The notes under the pieces are model-generated. The model did no database searches, was not told the origin of the DNA, and worked only from the letters and a program-made list of their open reading frames with translations. Below, piece by piece: positions 61,562-64,000 of a stretch of DNA of 64,000 nt. Each line of letters opens with the position of its first letter. Positions within the stretch are counted from its first letter, which is position 1. The translations under genes were made by a program, and so were the position numbers. This DNA is from a virus, in the IMG/VR virus record IMGVR_UViG_3300042691_036561, positions 24,776 through 88,775 of that record; one strand, 5' to 3'.

Positions 61562-63453
61562 TGTACGATTTAAAAGAAAAAGAAAGTCAAATTAAATCAA
61601 AGTTTAATGCGATTCAATCAGCAGCAGACTTAAAAAAAAACGTTGATAGTAGTTTAAAAAAATTTGATGACAGTATCGAAAACCTACAAGGTCAAATCGG
61701 TAGTACACTGGAGGGGTTTACCTCAAAAGCTAAACAAAAATTACCAAATACAGACAATGTATTTGAAAAAATCTCAAGTAGTTTAGAACAAATTTTACCC
61801 AAAAAAAGTGGGGAAAGTTTATTAAGAACAACAACAAGAGAGTCAATTAAAAAAACATCAGTTTTAATTAAACCTATTTTTTTAGACAATCTTAGAAAGT
61901 TGTTTTTTGCAAATGACAACGATTTTGGTTGTGGAACACAAACATTAATGCCATATAGTGGGCTCACTATATCCCCCAAAGAATTTGATCCATTAGATAT
62001 TTTACAAACAAGCCCTTTTGATAATTTAGGTAAAATTGCTTATGAAGGACAACAATCACCAAGTAAAATAAAAATGAATAGAGTTTTTTATGACACATTT
62101 TCTACAAGCCCATACAATTTTATTGCTGAAGACGAAACACAACTATTTCAAATGAATTGGAATGCGGGAATACAAAAATATCAAATATCTGGAATAGATA
62201 CCAATATTTTAACGGTCGATCAATTTATTACAAAATATTACGAGTCAATAGAATTCCCTAGATTGACAGATGTTATAAAAAATACTTTTGCAGTTATGTT
62301 TCCAATTGGGGATATATTGTCTGTAAGTCAAAACAATAAAAGCAATCCAGCATTTGACAGCACCTTAGGCAAACTAATAAAGAGTATTGATAAAATAATG
62401 GGGTTTTGTGATGATAATAATGTTGAATTGAAACAAAATCCAGTTAATCAATTTTCTGAACGAGAATCTGAATTTACATTTTTTGATTTTGATGATATTG
62501 AAGGAATAGATTTAGATGATGAAAATAGAAGGCTTAACAAAGTATTAAGATTTACCGACTGTAACAATTTTGAAATTCCAATGAATCAAAAAATTGTTGA
62601 GGATTTTGCTTTTTATGCGTCGACTAAGAATGAAGTTGAAGTTTATAAAGCATTTGATGATGCTTTAGCAAAAACAGCAAAAGACGCTGCGAGTAAAAAC
62701 ATATCAATACCATTTCCAAATTTTTCATTAAATCTTAATAAGTTATCATTAAAAGGTATGTTAAGATCTTTACTAGCTGTTGTAATTTCACCAAAATTCA
62801 TATTTCCAATTGTTCTTTTGTGGAAAATGTTCAAAGAAGCATCGGTCAATGCTTTTGTACAAGTAAAAACATTATTAAAAAATATTTCAAAATTCTTACA
62901 AAATACCCTAAGAGACATTTTTAATAAATTCTTAGAAATATTTTGGAAATTAATGAAACCAATATTGGCCCTTGTTATTAAAGACTTGATTAAAAGAATT
63001 ATGAAAAATTCTAAATCAAAAATGAAAAGAATATTGCTCGCTCTTATTGATATACTAGCCATGGCAATACCATTTATTGGTATTAAAAGTTGTGAAGATT
63101 TTTATAATGCAATATTACAAGTCTTAAACTATATAAGGGTAGGTGTAAGTCAAAAAATAAACGGCCTATTACTACAGCTAAGTAAAAGATTGCCAGGGTA
63201 TAGCGAAGATAGGGCAGCAATGAATGCAGCAGAATTTTTAGAAGCTAACGGAATACCAACAGGGGATCTATTTGGCCAAGAAAATAATGTTATGAAATTT
63301 GTTTCATCAATATTAAAGGGGCATCAAAAAGAAATGGATGAAAACTCATTTGTACAAGTTAGTTTAGACTATGCACAAATACCTGTTGCTCCTCTTGGAG
63401 GTGTGGCTGTCGTTCCGCCAGGATTATTAAAAGCGCACGGTAAATTAACATAA
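61561..63453 (+). CDS. Virion or baseplate protein with extended hydrophobic/amphipathic helices (630 aa)
   Basis: The N-terminal third is coiled coil (about residues 10-95). Residues about 400-545 contain several hydrophobic helices (MLRSLLAVVISPKFIFPIVL, FLEIFWKLMKPILALVIKDL, ILLALIDILAMAIPFIGIKS) separated by basic turns, which suggests membrane contact. The final segment reads SLDYAQIPVAPLGGVAVVPP. It is directly upstream of a small gene and the gp5-like spike gene, so it may be a tail-tip or envelope-contact component. No family is recognised. Confidence 0.6.
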   Translation: MYDLKEKESQIKSKFNAIQSAADLKKNVDSSLKKFDDSIENLQGQIGSTLEGFTSKAKQKLPNTDNVFEKISSSLEQILPKKSGESLLRTTTRESIKKTSVLIKPIFLDNLRKLFFANDNDFGCGTQTLMPYSGLTISPKEFDPLDILQTSPFDNLGKIAYEGQQSPSKIKMNRVFYDTFSTSPYNFIAEDETQLFQMNWNAGIQKYQISGIDTNILTVDQFITKYYESIEFPRLTDVIKNTFAVMFPIGDILSVSQNNKSNPAFDSTLGKLIKSIDKIMGFCDDNNVELKQNPVNQFSERESEFTFFDFDDIEGIDLDDENRRLNKVLRFTDCNNFEIPMNQKIVEDFAFYASTKNEVEVYKAFDDALAKTAKDAASKNISIPFPNFSLNLNKLSLKGMLRSLLAVVISPKFIFPIVLLWKMFKEASVNAFVQVKTLLKNISKFLQNTLRDIFNKFLEIFWKLMKPILALVIKDLIKRIMKNSKSKMKRILLALIDILAMAIPFIGIKSCEDFYNAILQVLNYIRVGVSQKINGLLLQLSKRLPGYSEDRAAMNAAEFLEANGIPTGDLFGQENNVMKFVSSILKGHQKEMDENSFVQVSLDYAQIPVAPLGGVAVVPPGLLKAHGKLT

Positions 63454-63454
63454 T

Positions 63455-63652
63455 ATGGATAAACAAAAATTTATAGAAATTGCAAACGATTCAGAAAACA
63501 GAAGTAACAAGGACCTTGTTGAGGCAAGAGATTTTTTTATTTCTGAATTTGATGAGTTAAAAACATTAATTATAGATTTAACTAGAAAACTAGAAGGTGT
63601 TGAAATATTATATAATAAAATTAATGGCGAATTAAATAAAAGATATAAATGA
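63455..63652 (+). CDS. Small coiled-coil-like protein (65 aa)
   Basis: The protein (MDKQKFIEIANDSENRSNKD, then SEFDELKTLIIDLTRKLEGV) is helical and charged. It overlaps the gp5-like start by ATGA. No family recognised; possibly a tail assembly helper. Confidence 0.5.
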   Translation: MDKQKFIEIANDSENRSNKDLVEARDFFISEFDELKTLIIDLTRKLEGVEILYNKINGELNKRYK

Positions 63653-64000
63653 AAATAATTGATATTGGTATATGCATTGATAACAAAGACCCTAGAGGTT
63701 TTGGTAGAATTAGAGCTAGAAACACTGAAGAACAAGATAGTGTGAGAGCCAATGCTATTCCTGTTTGGGAACAATGGTCAAAGGATGACCCATTTGTTTA
63801 TTCACCATTTTTACCAAATCATATTAATATTATACCTCAGGTAGAGCAAGCGGTAAAGATCATAAGATATGATGATACTAAAGCCATGCAAAACCAAGAA
63901 TATATCCCTGGCCCATACACAACCCCACACAATTTTACATATCAAAATGAATTATCTCAACTAACAGAAACATCGCTGGGTCAAAGAGGTGAAAAAACCC
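63649..64000 (+). CDS. Baseplate spike protein, gp5-like OB-fold N-terminus (partial)
   Basis: The frame opens MKIIDIGICIDNKDPRGFGR, then IRARNTEEQDSV, DPFVYSPFLPNHINIIPQVE and QAVKIIRYDD: the OB-fold entry typical of gp5/gpV/VgrG spike proteins ('V-x-D-x-x-D-P-x-G-x-G-R-I/V'). The window cuts it after about 117 codons. A lysozyme or needle domain, if any, lies outside. It overlaps the stop of the 65-aa gene by ATGA. Confidence 0.72.
   Translation, partial: MKIIDIGICIDNKDPRGFGRIRARNTEEQDSVRANAIPVWEQWSKDDPFVYSPFLPNHINIIPQVEQAVKIIRYDDTKAMQNQEYIPGPYTTPHNFTYQNELSQLTETSLGQRGEKT

Overview
The window is about 64 kb of an AT-rich tailed-phage genome, read as a T4-like myovirus (contractile tail). 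By reading the proteins I recognise counterparts of T4 gp6, gp25, gp18 (sheath), gp19 (tube), gp15/14/13 (neck and terminator), gp53, a tape measure, a hub, gp5 (OB-fold spike, cut by the window end), gp41 helicase, UvsX, gp32, a 5'-nuclease, family-B DNA polymerase gp43 and a gp55-like late sigma factor. NrdA, NrdB, dUTPase, PhoH, an SNF2 helicase and three glycosyltransferases are also present. Start codons mostly follow A-rich leaders without Shine-Dalgarno sequences, and NrdB resembles the eukaryote/Bacteroidota type. This suggests, but does not prove, a Bacteroidota host. No search could be run, so all assignments rest on reading motifs and gene order.

Layout: 1-12.5 kb (minus) is a baseplate/fibre module, with gp25 and gp6 followed by five large virion proteins and one truncated at the window edge. 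12.5-21 kb (minus) is the replication and nucleotide module: gp32, uvsX, 5'-nuclease, a small unknown, gp41, nrdB, nrdA. It is bounded by intrinsic terminators and ends in a GC-rich structured segment. 21-36.8 kb (minus) is the tail-core module: tube, a chaperone-like/gp26-position gene with an apparent frameshifted extension, tape measure, a giant 1601-residue baseplate protein with an OmpA-like segment, a gp53/LysM-like protein and a 1940-residue hub. 37-45 kb holds the sheath, a tiny ribbon-helix-helix-like gene, and gp15-, gp14- and gp13-like genes, with an SNF2 helicase gene inserted and gp13 inverted. 45-50.7 kb (minus) carries the DNA polymerase and three receptor-binding or fibre-type proteins. 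50.7-64 kb (plus) carries virion-associated unknowns (one with four 46-residue repeats, one WYL-like), glycosyltransferases, dut, phoH, degenerate HD- and HAD-like proteins, a sigma factor, a membrane-active-looking 630-residue protein and the start of the gp5-like spike.

The most notable signals are: (i) a +1/-2 frameshift candidate joining a 47-codon extension to the gene between tail tube and tape measure, the canonical place for a tail-assembly-chaperone frameshift; (ii) a 15/16 match to the bacterial chromosomal parS site directly upstream of that gene; (iii) a recurrent TATTTAT element upstream of virion genes on both strands, oriented with the gene, i.e. the reverse of the T4 late promoter; (iv) a compact GC-rich folded RNA with its own terminator between nrdA and gp25; (v) domains that suggest cell-wall or membrane contact inside baseplate proteins.
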